Assembly (NCBI RefSeq): GCF_003955755.1
Contig: NZ_CP034465.1
Coordinates: 682,001 to 746,000 of the forward strand
DNA length: 64,000 nucleotides
Source: Jeotgalibaca ciconiae
GTDB lineage: Bacteria > Bacillota > Bacilli > Lactobacillales > Aerococcaceae
Direction of reading: 5' to 3'
Under the pieces are notes generated by a model that saw nothing but the letters and a program-made list of their open reading frames with translations, had not been told where the DNA came from and did not search any database. A program made the position numbers and the translations under genes. Shown one piece after another: positions 8,597 through 17,039 of this stretch. The stretch's first letter is position 1, and each line of letters opens with the position of its first letter.

Positions 8597-8637
8597 AGAA
8601 AATTTCCCCCTTCAGTTTTAAAAACATCTATATAAAA

Positions 8638-8666
8638 AGGGTGTCCACATTTTGTAGACACCCTTG
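8638..8666. terminator. Hairpin between tail remnant and holin
   Basis: AAGGGTGTC pairs with GACACCCTT over an 11-base loop; a likely terminator between the tail gene and the lysis cassette. Confidence 0.55.
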
Positions 8667-8672
8667 AATTAT

Positions 8673-9958
8673 TCATATTTGTTTGGGTAATGCTTCCCAC
8701 ACTCGCATATCTTCCTGCCCTAATGACCAAATGGCAATCCCTCGTAATTTCCATCGGTAAGCCGCTTCATTTGCCCAATAAACCAGACTATCGACATCTT
8801 GATAATAAAGAATCGAAAAACCATCGGCATCTCCTAGAAATAATCGTGATATCCAAAGATTAATATCCTTTGGTTTTATTTTGACGGTATAATCATTTCC
8901 TGCAATTAATGGTAATTCTTGTGAGTTTAAGAAATCATAATCCATTGATATATCATCATTTCTTGTGCTTATCTCTTCCACATCATTATTTATTTTAAAG
9001 ACTTGGAACTCATTATCACTGGTAACTCCTGTTCTTGGTATTCTTCCAAATTCTACTGTGTTTCCATTGGAAAAGTTATATCTACACTTTCATATGGTTC
9101 GTATGTCCAAGCATCTCCTAAACGAAGTAAGTCAGTTATCATACGTTTATCTGAACGAATCCCTGCATAGCCTCCTCTGAAATCATTTATATCCACTTTA
9201 AATCTGAATATGTTTGCTGCCCCGGAATACACCATGACAGAATTATTACCGATTCGCATTTCAGTCGTCTACAGATTAGGAGCAGTTCGTAAATTAGCGT
9301 TTGATGTTCGTTCAATTTGAACATTATAACTACCCAGAAATGGATTACTTTTATACAACTCTAGATGTTGAGAAGTATAATTTAAACAACAAAACAAATC
9401 TCCACAAAAACTTCTGCTCTCCCACTTCCGTTTTGTGGGAATCCAATTTTTGCTCGAATGAGTATATCTTTAAAACCTAAATATCTCCATGTCAATTCAC
9501 CTTTTCCATCAAGTTGTGGATAAGTACGTGGATTGTTAAAATCATCTTTTTTCCATACTTCCCATTCACCTCTTAGGGTTGTCCAATAATTGCTAGGTAG
9601 CGGATTTTCATCCCTGGAGTCTTCGTACCAAATAAGAGCTGAGTCAGGTTTTCTTCTCAACACTTCGATCAATAATTTAAATGCCCGGTCAGGTTCTACC
9701 GTTTGACCATTTACCCTTCTATATTTTCGCGGAGCAAGTAAAAATTCTGCTTCACCCGCGCTAGATGATTGCCTGAAGTCTGAGATAACTCTACACCATA
9801 AAACTGTACACTGGGTATTCTTGCTTTAACTTTGATGGTATGTGTACCTGCTGTTAAGGATATATTCTTCTTTAACTTTCATCAACAAGTTGTTCTCCAA
9901 TAATGCCACCATAGCCTACTTTCCTTAAAGGTTGTTTCATCATTAACAATTTGGATAG
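8673..9958 (-). pseudogene. Phage tail/baseplate protein with GH18-like C-terminus, decayed
   Basis: Three reading-frame blocks on the minus strand form one protein. About 9382-9700 reads RAFKLLIEVLRRKPDSALIW to SGRAEVFVE; 9053-9380 reads NVQIERTSNANLRTAPNL, a stop, then TTEMRIGNNSVMVYSGA; 8673-9052 ends with the GH18-like LRGIAIWSLGQEDMRVWEAL. There are at least a frameshift near 9385, a nonsense TAG near 9274 and a frameshift in a T run near 9077. Upstream the frame fades by 9958, where the IS3-family element begins. The ending resembles the glycosidase-like modules seen in phage tail-associated proteins. Confidence 0.65.
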
Positions 9959-10029
9959 GTTACACTAAGTTGGACAAATAAAATAAGGGCTAGGAAACTT
10001 AGACTATAACTATAAGGGAGCGTGCTACT

Positions 10030-10311
10030 ATGACACGTCAACGTCGAACATTTACACCCGAATTTAAACTACAATTAGTGAAGCTTTATGAAAATGGTAA
10101 ATCTCGTGCAGACATTGCGAGAGAATACGATATTACACCCTCTGCATTAGATCTCTGGGTTAAAAATCATCAAGAAACAGGTTCTTTCGCAGCCAAAGAT
10201 AATCGGTCTGAAGAAGAAAGTTAACTCGCTCGATTACGCAAAGAAAACCGACGATTATTAATGGAGAACGATATTTTAAAGCAAGCAGCGCTGATCATGG
10301 GACGAAAATAG
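10030..10311 (+). pseudogene. IS3-family orfA with nonsense codon
   Basis: Residues 1-64 form the HTH of IS3 OrfA (RRTFTPEFKLQLVKLYENGK, then YDITPSALDLWVKNH). A TAA at 10222-10224 interrupts it, after which the leucine-zipper part continues in frame (LARLRKENRRLLMENDILKQ to MGRK). A single GAA-to-TAA change would explain the stop. The ribosome-binding site GGGAG lies before the ATG. Confidence 0.85.
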
Positions 10312-10313
10312 AT

Positions 10314-11168
10314 GTGATTCGAAATAATGCTCATAAATATTCAGTATCAGCGATGTGTAATGTCCTCAATATTCCGAAAAGCACCTATTATTATCATGCC
10401 TATTTATCTGGTAAAGATGTCAAAAAGTCCAAAGATATAGAGATTTCAAAGGAAATTACCCGTATTTTTAAAGAAATCCGTCATAATTATGGCTCTCGTA
10501 AAATCAAAAAAGAATTAGAGAAATGACCTGAACCGAAACATGTTTCACGTCGTCCAATTGGGCGTCTAATGAATGAATGAATGAATGAGGCTTGGTATCA
10601 AACTATACCGTGGCGCAATTTTAGCTACATAAATCAAGTTGTAACGAAGCTCCAGTAAAAAATGAACTAAAGCGTCACTTCAAGCATGATGAACAATTAG
10701 CAGTGATTGTTAGCGGTTTAACATATGTCCGTGTCGGAAAAAAATTGGCACTATGTATGCCTGTTTGTCGACCGGTTTAATCGTAAAATTATTAGGCATA
10801 GTGCAGGTGCGAACAAAACGGCAGAGCTTGTGTATCAAAAGATTGCGAGCATCCAAGTTAATTTAAATGATGTCAAAATGTTTCATACCGACCGAGGAAA
10901 AGAGTTTGATAATAAGCTAATTTCAGAGGCACTTGAAACGTTTGGTATCCAGCGATTGCTAAGCATGAAGGGATGCCCTTATGATAACGCTGTGGCTGAA
11001 GCAATGTTCAAGGTATTTAAAACAGAATTCGTTAATCAAGCTCACTTCTCTTCACTTGAACAGCTCGCTCTTGAACTTAATGATGACGTTCATTGGTTCA
11101 ACAACATTCGAATTCACGGAACACTAGGCTATTTAACGCCTGTGGAATTCAAGCAACTCACCTTATAA
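10314..11168 (+). pseudogene. IS3-family orfB transposase, broken
   Basis: The N-terminal HTH_21 block (SAMCNVLNIPKSTYYYHA, RIFKEIRHNYGSRKI) ends in a TGA at 10524. The middle is scrambled and includes a tandem run of the four-base unit AATG at about 10567-10587. The catalytic half resumes at about 10700 and ends HGTLGYLTPVEFKQLTL. The second Asp (MFHTDRGKEF) and the Glu (NAVAEAMFKVFKTE) are present, but the first Asp of the DDE triad, expected before LTYVRVG, reads Gly. Confidence 0.8.
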
Positions 11169-11425
11169 TTTTTGTCCAGTTTAGTGTTGACATTCCAATA
11201 GTTGTATTCATTAAATTAAACTAGAATGGTTCCTCCAGTTTATAAAAAGCTGCTCAATCTAGTCCGAGAATCCGGATGAACAGCAATCAGATTCACCGAG
11301 TAAGATGACTCTATGGAAACGACAAAATCAAAAAGACTTGATTTATTCTTAGAAAATCAATGGTAAAGATGCCGATGCTACTCAGACCAACGCTAGTCAT
11401 CTTTGCCGGTGATCAATAATTAAAA

Positions 11426-11460
11426 AGGGTTCCTAAGATTTTTAAATACTCAGGAACCCT
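11426..11460 (+). terminator. Rho-independent terminator
   Basis: AGGGTTCCT pairs with AGGAACCCT over a 17-base loop, followed shortly by a run of eight T. It stands alone downstream of the IS3 element. Confidence 0.6.
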
Positions 11461-11490
11461 ATTATTATACTTTTTTTTACGGATGAACGC

Positions 11491-11583
11491 GACATCAAAG
11501 CCACACACTCAGCAGACGACTTCTACCAATTAGACTGCGCCTATCGGCTTGTCTTCTTGGAAGTCCGTGCATGGGCGGAACTT
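11491..11583 (-). repeat. rlmD-type attachment repeat, copy 1 (partial)
   Basis: Shares GACATCAA, then the structured core from ACACACTCAGCAGACGACTT to GGGCGGAACTT, with copies at 15199 and 16889, but lacks the part that encodes the RlmD C-terminus. The core folds as nested stems: GACTTC with GAAGTC, CCAA with TTGG, AGAC with GTCT, GCC with GGC. Confidence 0.8.
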
Positions 11584-12095
11584 GTAACGTGATTAAGCTA
11601 TTAATTGATTAAAGTGTCGCAGCACTGTGGTTTTAATAGCCTTTTTTATCGATTTAATAAAATAACTTTCTGAAAAGCTCACTCTACTGATTTCTTTTAA
11701 CAGTTCATTAATTTAAACTTTATTCCTTACTATCTCAGCATTAAATAAATTCTCTCATCAAGTTATTAAATATGCTAAGTAAATTAAATAAATTTCTATT
11801 AGCATAATTTCATATTTAATAATTGTTTTTTTCATTCTCCATAGTGATTCTACGACTATGAGGCCAAAGTATGACGCGCTGAAATAAAAATCAAGATAAT
11901 GATGAGACCAAGCAAGAAGATTTATATTGTGATTATAATAAAGATTATTAATGAACTTTTTTGCTTTTATCGAGAGTTTATATTTAGATACAGCTATACC
12001 ATACTCTCTATTACAAATATCATTCAAAGTGGTGTTAAGTAACTCCTCGATAACTCCCCACGGAAGAGGAGCTCCCAGACGGCTTAGGATAAAAT

Positions 12096-12256
12096 AAGAA
12101 AAGCGGACAAGTCCGCCTTGGCCTATGAAAAAATAGGAAATTTGACCCTGAATGAGCAGCGAAGCGCGCAATGGGGCAAATTTATCTTTTTTTCACTAGG
12201 TCAGGACTTGGGAGCTAGACATTGATGGCTGAACTTATAATCCCCTAGTCTATAAA
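12096..12256. repeat. Modular palindromic repeat A, copy 1 (short form)
   Basis: 161 bp. One end is AAGAAAAGCGGACAAGTCCG, the other is CCCCTAGTCTATAAAAA. Two ~28-base arms, CCTATGAAAAAATAGG plus AAATTTGACCC and GGGGCAAATTT plus ATCTTTTTTTCACTAGG, pair across a short loop. Near-identical to copies at 23252, 51768 and (inverted, long form) 54764. It sits just downstream of pdxS. Confidence 0.9.
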
Positions 12257-12287
12257 AAAGTCAGGAGACCAAGCCCACTGACTTTTG
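12252..12287 (-). terminator. pdxS terminator
   Basis: AAAAGTCA pairs with TGACTTTT, followed on the minus strand by TTATAG; it lies 20 bases past the pdxS stop, between the gene and repeat A. Confidence 0.6.
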
Positions 12288-12306
12288 AAACCCTTGTTTT
12301 TAATGG

Positions 12307-13164
12307 TTAACGCTTAGACATGATGACTTTAATTTCGTCTTCGTTAATACCTACCATCGCTTCGCCTAAATCAGTTGAGATTTCGACTAATTTGGCAGCA
12401 TCTTTGTAATTGGTTACTGCTTCAACTATGGCTTTGGCACGTTTTTCTGGATTACCTGATTTGAAAATGCCTGAACCAACGAAAACTCCTTCAGCACCTA
12501 ATTGCATCATTAAAGCCGCATCAGCAGGTGTTGCCACCCCGCCAGCTGAAAAGTTCAGCACAGGTAATTTACCAGTATCATGGACTCGCTTTAATAAATC
12601 ATAAGAGACGCCTAATTCCTTAGCTTGGTTAAAGAGCTCATCATCCTGTAATGAAGCCACATAGCGGATTTGTTCATGGATTTTTCTTAAGTGACTAACC
12701 GCTTGACTGACATCCCCCGTTCCTGCTTCACCTTTAGTACGAATCATTTTAGCCCCTTCTTGAATACGGCGTAAAGCTTCACCTAAATCTCTAGCTCCAC
12801 AAACGAAAGGTGTTTCAAATGGTTGTTTATCAATATGATAAACATGATCAGCTACTGATAAAACTTCTGACTCATCAATATAGTCAACTTGTAAACTTTC
12901 TAAGATTTGAGCTTCGACAAAGTGACCAATTCTTACTTTCGCCATGACTGGTATAGAAACTGCTGCTTGAATTTCTTTTATCATTTGAGGGTCACTCATC
13001 CGACTAATACCACCAGCAGATCGAATGTCTGCCGGAACTCTTTCTAAAGCCATGACCGCTACGGCACCAGCTGCTTCTGCAATTTTAGCTTGTTCCACAT
13101 TTACCACGTCCATGATTACGCCACCAGCTAATTGTTTATGTACTTCTTCAATTGATAGTTTCAT
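12307..13164 (-). CDS. pdxS: PdxS, pyridoxal 5'-phosphate synthase lyase subunit
   Basis: 285 residues, a (beta/alpha)8 barrel. Seen: [41 protein letters not shown] with the first substrate Lys, [20 protein letters not shown] with the second Lys, and [20 protein letters not shown] with the phosphate site. It makes PLP from ribose 5-phosphate, glyceraldehyde 3-phosphate and ammonia; ammonia normally comes from the glutaminase PdxT. It is about 8 residues short at each end compared with Bacillus PdxS. No pdxT follows: the transcript meets a terminator and repeat A. It is divergent from the MocR-type gene, the usual arrangement for PdxR control. Confidence 0.95.
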   Translation of the reverse strand: MKLSIEEVHKQLAGGVIMDVVNVEQAKIAEAAGAVAVMALERVPADIRSAGGISRMSDPQMIKEIQAAVSIPVMAKVRIGHFVEAQILESLQVDYIDESEVLSVADHVYHIDKQPFETPFVCGARDLGEALRRIQEGAKMIRTKGEAGTGDVSQAVSHLRKIHEQIRYVASLQDDELFNQAKELGVSYDLLKRVHDTGKLPVLNFSAGGVATPADAALMMQLGAEGVFVGSGIFKSGNPEKRAKAIVEAVTNYKDAAKLVEISTDLGEAMVGINEDEIKVIMSKR

Positions 13165-13298
13165 TTTGATTACTCCTTTACAAATATTGTCTCCACTTTA
13201 ACAGTCTTTTGGATATTTCTTAAGATGCAAAAACAGATATTTTTATGGGTCCAAATAGTTTTTTATTGTATAATGGATAATACGAGAGGAGGAAAAGC

Positions 13299-14687
13299 AT
13301 GATTACGGTGAACTTTAACGAAGACCAACACCTCTACTTACAAATAGTCGATGAAGTCATCCGGCAAATTGCCCAAGGACATTTAAAAAGTGGAGACCAA
13401 CTCCCCTCACGGAGGGCCTTGGCAGATCATTTAAAAGTCAGTCTTAATACGGTCATTAACGCTTATGACCAACTGACTGATGAAGGCTATATAGTGCCGA
13501 GGGAAAGATCTGGTTATTATGTGGATTTACTAGAGATTGATATGTTGCCCTCTGAGGAAATGGAGACAAAGCCGCTAAAACATGAGCATTCTCAAATAAG
13601 TGAAGCCAGCCAATATACTTATGATTTCCACTTTGCCAACCGTGATATATCTACTTTAAATCCCAAACAATTATTACAGTATGCACCCGAAGCGCTAGCC
13701 AGAAGCGTGGTTAATTGTAATTTTAAAGATGACTTGGGTGCTCTCTCTTTACGCTTGGCTATCGCTAATTATTTACGTAAATACCGGGGAGTGATGACTT
13801 CAGCTGACAATATCATCATTACAGGTGGTCATACGGCTAGCTTACAGACTCTATTTGCCTTATTAGAAGATGCAATTTATGCCTTAGAAGATCCTGGCTA
13901 TTATAAAAATTTAGATCTCTTTACAGACTATCAGCAAAAGACTATTCGAATTCCGATTGATAAATATGGTTTCTCAGTTAAAGATTTGGAGACTACCTCA
14001 GCTAACATCGTGATAACTACTCCCAGCCATCAGTTTCCCACTGGCATTATCATGGGGATGCGTCGACGTCAGCGTTTATTAAAATGGGCCTATCAGGCAG
14101 AAAACCGTTATATTATTGAAAATGACTACTATAATGAGTTCCGCCTTAAGGGCCGTCCTGTTCCTGCTTTGACTAGTCTGGACGACCAAGAGCGAGTCAT
14201 TTTATTAGGGGCCTTTCGTCAAAGTATGGGGTCAATTTTTAAGATGTCTTATTTAGTTTTACCCGATCAATTAATGAATAAATTCCATCAAGCTAAATTA
14301 AAAACCAGTGATATTTCCAGCTTTGAGCAATATTTAATGACTGATTTTCTCAATTCTGCCCATTTTCCTAAATATATTAATAGCCTGCGGACTAATTACC
14401 GTCGTAAGGAAAAAGCGGTTCTTGCAGCGCTTAACCAAACCCAACTACCCCTAACCATTAAGGAAGCAGGGGCTGGACTTTTCTTAATTATTAACTTTGA
14501 GGGTGAGATTCCACCGACTGACGTGATTCAAGCTAGGCTAGCTGAAAATAAGATCCGCTTACAACCGGTCAACCACTACGCTAAATTAAAGAACCGGTTC
14601 GACCAAAGTTATATTTTAGGTTATGGTGGGCTAGAGCTTGATGAAATTGATCAAGCTATTCAAGCTTTAGTCACTATTTTTAAATAA
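13299..14687 (+). CDS. MocR/PdxR-type regulator lacking the PLP lysine
   Basis: 462 residues: GntR-type winged helix (1-75, HLKSGDQLPSRRALADHLKV) joined to an aminotransferase-like domain (about 110-462). Divergent from pdxS with a 134-bp gap that holds TATAAT before this gene. The family senses PLP and controls PLP synthesis. The region around 304-319 reads GAFRQSMGSIFKMSYLVLP where PdxR proteins have GTFSK-L-P--R-SY-VLP, so the lysine that forms the Schiff base with PLP appears to be Gln308. Other pocket motifs are also altered (ENDYYNEF for EDDYDSEF). It may bind PLP without a covalent link, or another ligand. Confidence 0.85.
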   Translation: MITVNFNEDQHLYLQIVDEVIRQIAQGHLKSGDQLPSRRALADHLKVSLNTVINAYDQLTDEGYIVPRERSGYYVDLLEIDMLPSEEMETKPLKHEHSQISEASQYTYDFHFANRDISTLNPKQLLQYAPEALARSVVNCNFKDDLGALSLRLAIANYLRKYRGVMTSADNIIITGGHTASLQTLFALLEDAIYALEDPGYYKNLDLFTDYQQKTIRIPIDKYGFSVKDLETTSANIVITTPSHQFPTGIIMGMRRRQRLLKWAYQAENRYIIENDYYNEFRLKGRPVPALTSLDDQERVILLGAFRQSMGSIFKMSYLVLPDQLMNKFHQAKLKTSDISSFEQYLMTDFLNSAHFPKYINSLRTNYRRKEKAVLAALNQTQLPLTIKEAGAGLFLIINFEGEIPPTDVIQARLAENKIRLQPVNHYAKLKNRFDQSYILGYGGLELDEIDQAIQALVTIFK

Positions 14688-14693
14688 AGCAAA

Positions 14694-14732
14694 AGACTCA
14701 GTAAGTCAGCGAAAAGCTTATATACTGAGTCT
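14694..14732 (+). terminator. Terminator after pdxR-like gene
   Basis: AGACTCAGTA pairs perfectly with TACTGAGTCT over 19 bases, 7 bases past the stop codon. Confidence 0.65.
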
Positions 14733-15198
14733 ATTAATTAGATTAAAAGAAATTCAACTAGATAAACGACGATTACCGATACCGTCATAACTGCTAAAGT
14801 CACATAAGGAACTTAAAACAAACATACGCCTACATGTTCAAAACTATCAATGTAGGCTTTGAATTCAAGCTTATATAAAAGCTCTATAAGTAATGGTAAG
14901 TGTACCTGTACTCACGTGCTGACTACTTTCTTCATAGGTTTGATAATTTTCCTATCCAACCTAACACCCTTACTCTTATTGACTAGTTCCCACAGACATA
15001 CCCCTGCTTGCATAATAAAAAGGAGTCACTTAATCTTTAAACTAAGTTTACTCCTTTTAATATTAGTGGGAGTTCTTATGTGGTCCATCAAGAACATTAT
15101 AACATCAAGATTTTAGTCTCTAACCTTTTGCATCAGTTACACTTCGTTACGCAGCTGAGGCTGTATATCGCTAAGCTCTAACAGCCTCAAGCAATACT
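14733..15198. other. Non-coding spacer with serial hairpins
   Basis: No convincing gene. Three hairpins were seen: GCCTACAT/ATGTAGGC (about 14828-14855), AAAAGGAGT/ACTCCTTTT (15018-15058) and GAGGCTGT/ACAGCCTC (15157-15188). A small plus-strand frame at 14859-15116 has no ribosome-binding site and no recognisable domain, and is not called. Confidence 0.5.
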
Positions 15199-15337
15199 AC
15201 ACACTGAGCAGACGACTTCTACCAATCAGACTGCGCCTATCGGCTTGTCTTCTTGGGAAGTCCGTGCATGGGCGGAACTTCTACTTCTTCTGTCGCTAAT
15301 GCTTTTTCACAAGTAGTGTTACCGCCTCAACATGTGT
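15199..15337 (-). repeat. rlmD-type attachment repeat, copy 2
   Basis: Matches copy 3 (16889-17039) over the structured core and 42 bases into the rlmD 3' end, including a pseudo-C-terminus THVEAVTLLVKKH and stop codon. Upstream of the CACATGTTGAGGCGG core the sequence is unrelated to rlmD. This is what the second att site of an element integrated at the rlmD 3' end should look like. Confidence 0.8.
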
Positions 15338-15546
15338 CGGGTATAAGAGTTGGATTAATTTTGGTATGCGGGAGAGGGAGTATGGCTGATTACTATGGAT
15401 GATTTGGTGCTATTCATCTTATTCGTAATACTCGATTGCTTTTCTAATCAAGCCTGTTTTCTCTCGAATTTCATTTATAAAGCACACTCTAATACATACT
15501 TTATTAAAGGATAGCCCGGTCCCTAACAGACAGGTCAGGACCTATC
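15338..15546. other. Spacer, nothing recognised
   Basis: About 200 bp between the second rlmD-type repeat and the membrane-protein gene. It contains AGGTCAGGACCTAT close to the membrane-protein stop, with no gene or clear terminator. Confidence 0.4.
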
Positions 15547-15939
15547 TTAATATTCTTTCTCATAATATCTATTGATAAAAAACATAATTAACGGAGAGCA
15601 TCCAACTGAAACAGCTAAAAGAGCAGCTGGTAAATATGCTTTTACTGAAATGCAAACAACTGCAATCATTCCCATTAAAAGCATTAGTATAGATGCCATC
15701 GTTGCATTTACCTTATCTCTTATTTTTTCATTTCTTTCATCATTTACACTGATTTTGTAATTATGATCTTTCTCCATCATTTTATGATGCACAATTTTTA
15801 CATGAGAAAGAGATACACAAATAGCAAAAACAAAAGTCAATGCAATCTCAACGGCTTCATTTAGCTTAAGAGCAAACACTAGAATTAAACTACAAATTCC
15901 TATTATATATCCTAAATACCATATTTTATTATTTTTCAT
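15547..15939 (-). CDS. Small integral membrane protein, DUF2178-like
   Basis: 130 residues from the ATG at 15939 (GAGGAGG 10 bases upstream). Four hydrophobic segments, about 8-24, 29-45, 80-98 and 104-122, with a charged middle (KISVNDERNEKIRDKVNATM) typical of the DUF2178-like partners of small XRE regulators. It overlaps the HTH gene by 11 bases, so the two are one operon. A two-gene regulator/membrane-protein module of unknown function, common in Firmicute accessory DNA. Confidence 0.7.
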   Translation of the reverse strand: MKNNKIWYLGYIIGICSLILVFALKLNEAVEIALTFVFAICVSLSHVKIVHHKMMEKDHNYKISVNDERNEKIRDKVNATMASILMLLMGMIAVVCISVKAYLPAALLAVSVGCSPLIMFFINRYYEKEY

Positions 15940-16138
15940 TTTTATCCTCCTCGTAAATAAAGACTTCTTCAATTGATAAATCAAAGAATCTAGCAATTTT
16001 AAATGCCAATATAATTGATGGATTATATCTTCCATTTTCTAAAGAACCAACCGTCTGCCTTGATACTTCAAGAGCATTAGCAAGTTCTTCTTGTGTTATT
16101 CCTTTTTCTTTTCTAATTTCCTCAAGTCTATTTTTCAC
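15929..16138 (-). CDS. Small XRE-family regulator
   Basis: 69 residues, almost entirely one HTH_3 domain (IRKEKGITQEELANALEVSR, QTVGSLENGRYNPSIILAFK) with an acidic tail. I chose the GTG at 16138, which has AAAGGAGGG 9 bases upstream, over an ATG-less extension. First gene of an operon with the membrane protein. A strong promoter and a 24-bp perfect palindrome just upstream point to autoregulation. The pair sits between two rlmD-type repeats, so it looks like the remaining cargo of a small integrated element. Confidence 0.8.
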   Translation of the reverse strand: MKNRLEEIRKEKGITQEELANALEVSRQTVGSLENGRYNPSIILAFKIARFFDLSIEEVFIYEEDKNEK

Positions 16139-16154
16139 ATTACATTCCCTCCTT

Positions 16155-16178
16155 TTATGTAAAGCTAGCTTTACATAA
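16155..16178. promoter_or_regulatory. 24-bp perfect palindrome, candidate operator
   Basis: TTATGTAAAGCT followed by its exact reverse complement. It abuts the -10 box and ends 16 bases before the GTG start, so a bound HTH dimer would block the promoter. Confidence 0.65.
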
Positions 16179-16206
16179 ATATAATTCTTTTCGAAACAAA
16201 TGTCAA
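16178..16206 (-). promoter_or_regulatory. Sigma-A promoter of HTH/membrane operon
   Basis: TTGACA (16201-16206) and TATATT (16178-16183) separated by 17 bases on the minus strand. Confidence 0.75.
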
Positions 16207-16238
16207 GCTCGCTTTCCACCAAAAGAAGCAGACACATT

Positions 16239-16888
16239 TTCCTGAGATTGACAGTTACTTTTTTATTTTAGTGCTATAAACGCTATCAAATCAGTATTTA
16301 TCTCTTGAATTATTCTTTTAAATAGTATATCTACACGTATATATACTTGTGAATTTTACGAATTAAACTAAAATGTAATCAAAGGATTCTTTTTCTTAAA
16401 TCTCTTTTAAATCAACGATCGTTGTATATATACAACTTTAAAAAATCGAAACTCCCTAGAAGATTATTATAATAGTCTTTCAAGTGAGTTTTTCGCATTT
16501 CAGCTATCAAACTCAGGAAGCAGACATATTTTATTCTGTCTACACATTTTTCAATTTCTATCTAAAATCTTTAAGTGGTTCCTTTAAATTTTCCAATATC
16601 TTATTTTTTCTCTTGATAAGTGCTGGATGAAAAGTTTTTGCTAGCGTTCTATTCATACGATACAGGGAGCCTTTTTCTACGTAAAATCACATATTTGAGA
16701 TAGGTGCAAGTGGTGCATTTTTTCTGTTATCCATCCCCTAGTGTTAACTCTTGCCTGTGGGATACGTTTCCACTTAATCTCTTTTTATAAAAAACAAGGC
16801 TTATCCCCTACTACCATTACCTTGTAACGATAGCTTTAGGATAAGCCTTTATTTTCAACACTTTATTTAATTACTGAGTGAATTTCTT
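16239..16888. other. Gene-poor spacer between small operon and rlmD repeat
   Basis: About 650 bp. It contains overlapping palindromes CAACGATCGTTG and GTTGTATATATACAAC near 16412-16436, a terminator-like hairpin with GAAACTC/GAGTTT arms (about 16447-16496), and AAGGCTTATCC/GGATAAGCCTT at 16796-16849 with a T-rich tail. A short minus-strand frame about 16560-16690 (YVEKGSLYRMNRTLAKTFHP) could be a gene scrap; I do not recognise it. Confidence 0.5.
16796..16849 (+). terminator. Terminator-like hairpin
   Basis: AAGGCTTATCC pairs perfectly with GGATAAGCCTT over a 32-base loop, followed by TATTTT. Confidence 0.5.
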
Positions 16889-17039
16889 GACATCAACACC
16901 ACACACTCAGCAGACGACTTCTACCAGTCAGACTGCGCCTATCGGCTTGTCTTCTTGGGAAGTCCGTGTATGGGTGAAACATCTACTTCTTCTGTCGCTA
17001 ACGCTCTTTCACAAGTAGTGTTACCGCCTCAACATGTGT
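16889..17039 (-). repeat. rlmD-type attachment repeat, copy 3 (in intact rlmD)
   Basis: Covers the last 40 or so bases of rlmD (encoding HVEAVTLLVKER and the stop) and about 110 bases downstream with the nested-stem core. Copies 1 and 2 lie in the same orientation at 11491 and 15199. Confidence 0.8.

Larger units (their letters stand above)
9960..11188 (+). mobile_element. IS3-family insertion sequence (degenerate)
   Basis: About 1.23 kb, orfA and orfB on the plus strand. Left end TACACTAAGTTGGACAAA (9961-9978) and right end TTTGTCCAGTTTAGTGTT (11171-11188) are imperfect inverted repeats. The orfA nonsense codon, the broken orfB and the lost first catalytic Asp show it is dead. It cuts the phage tail remnant. 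Confidence 0.85.
11189..12095. other. Gene-poor spacer between IS3 element and palindromic repeat
   Basis: About 0.9 kb without a convincing gene. It holds a terminator-like hairpin (11426-11460), the first copy of the rlmD-type repeat (11491-11583) and a GCTATTAA/TTAATAGCC hairpin followed by six T near 11596-11645. A 137-codon minus-strand frame (11758-12171) starts inside the palindromic repeat, has no ribosome-binding site and no recognisable domain, so it is not called. No pdxT gene is found although pdxS lies just to the right. Confidence 0.6.

Noticed and set aside
10567-10590. Four-base (AATG) tandem run as a phase-variation switch
   Set aside because: It lies in an IS3 orfB that is already broken by other stops and lacks the first catalytic Asp, so switching would have no effect.
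11758-12171. 137-codon minus-strand frame between IS3 and pdxS
   Set aside because: It starts inside repeat A, lacks a ribosome-binding site, and has no recognisable domain. It was checked for PdxT motifs and has none.
14859-15116. 85-codon plus-strand frame with hydrophobic segments
   Set aside because: Runs through a hairpin (15018-15058), no ribosome-binding site, low-complexity leucine-rich translation.
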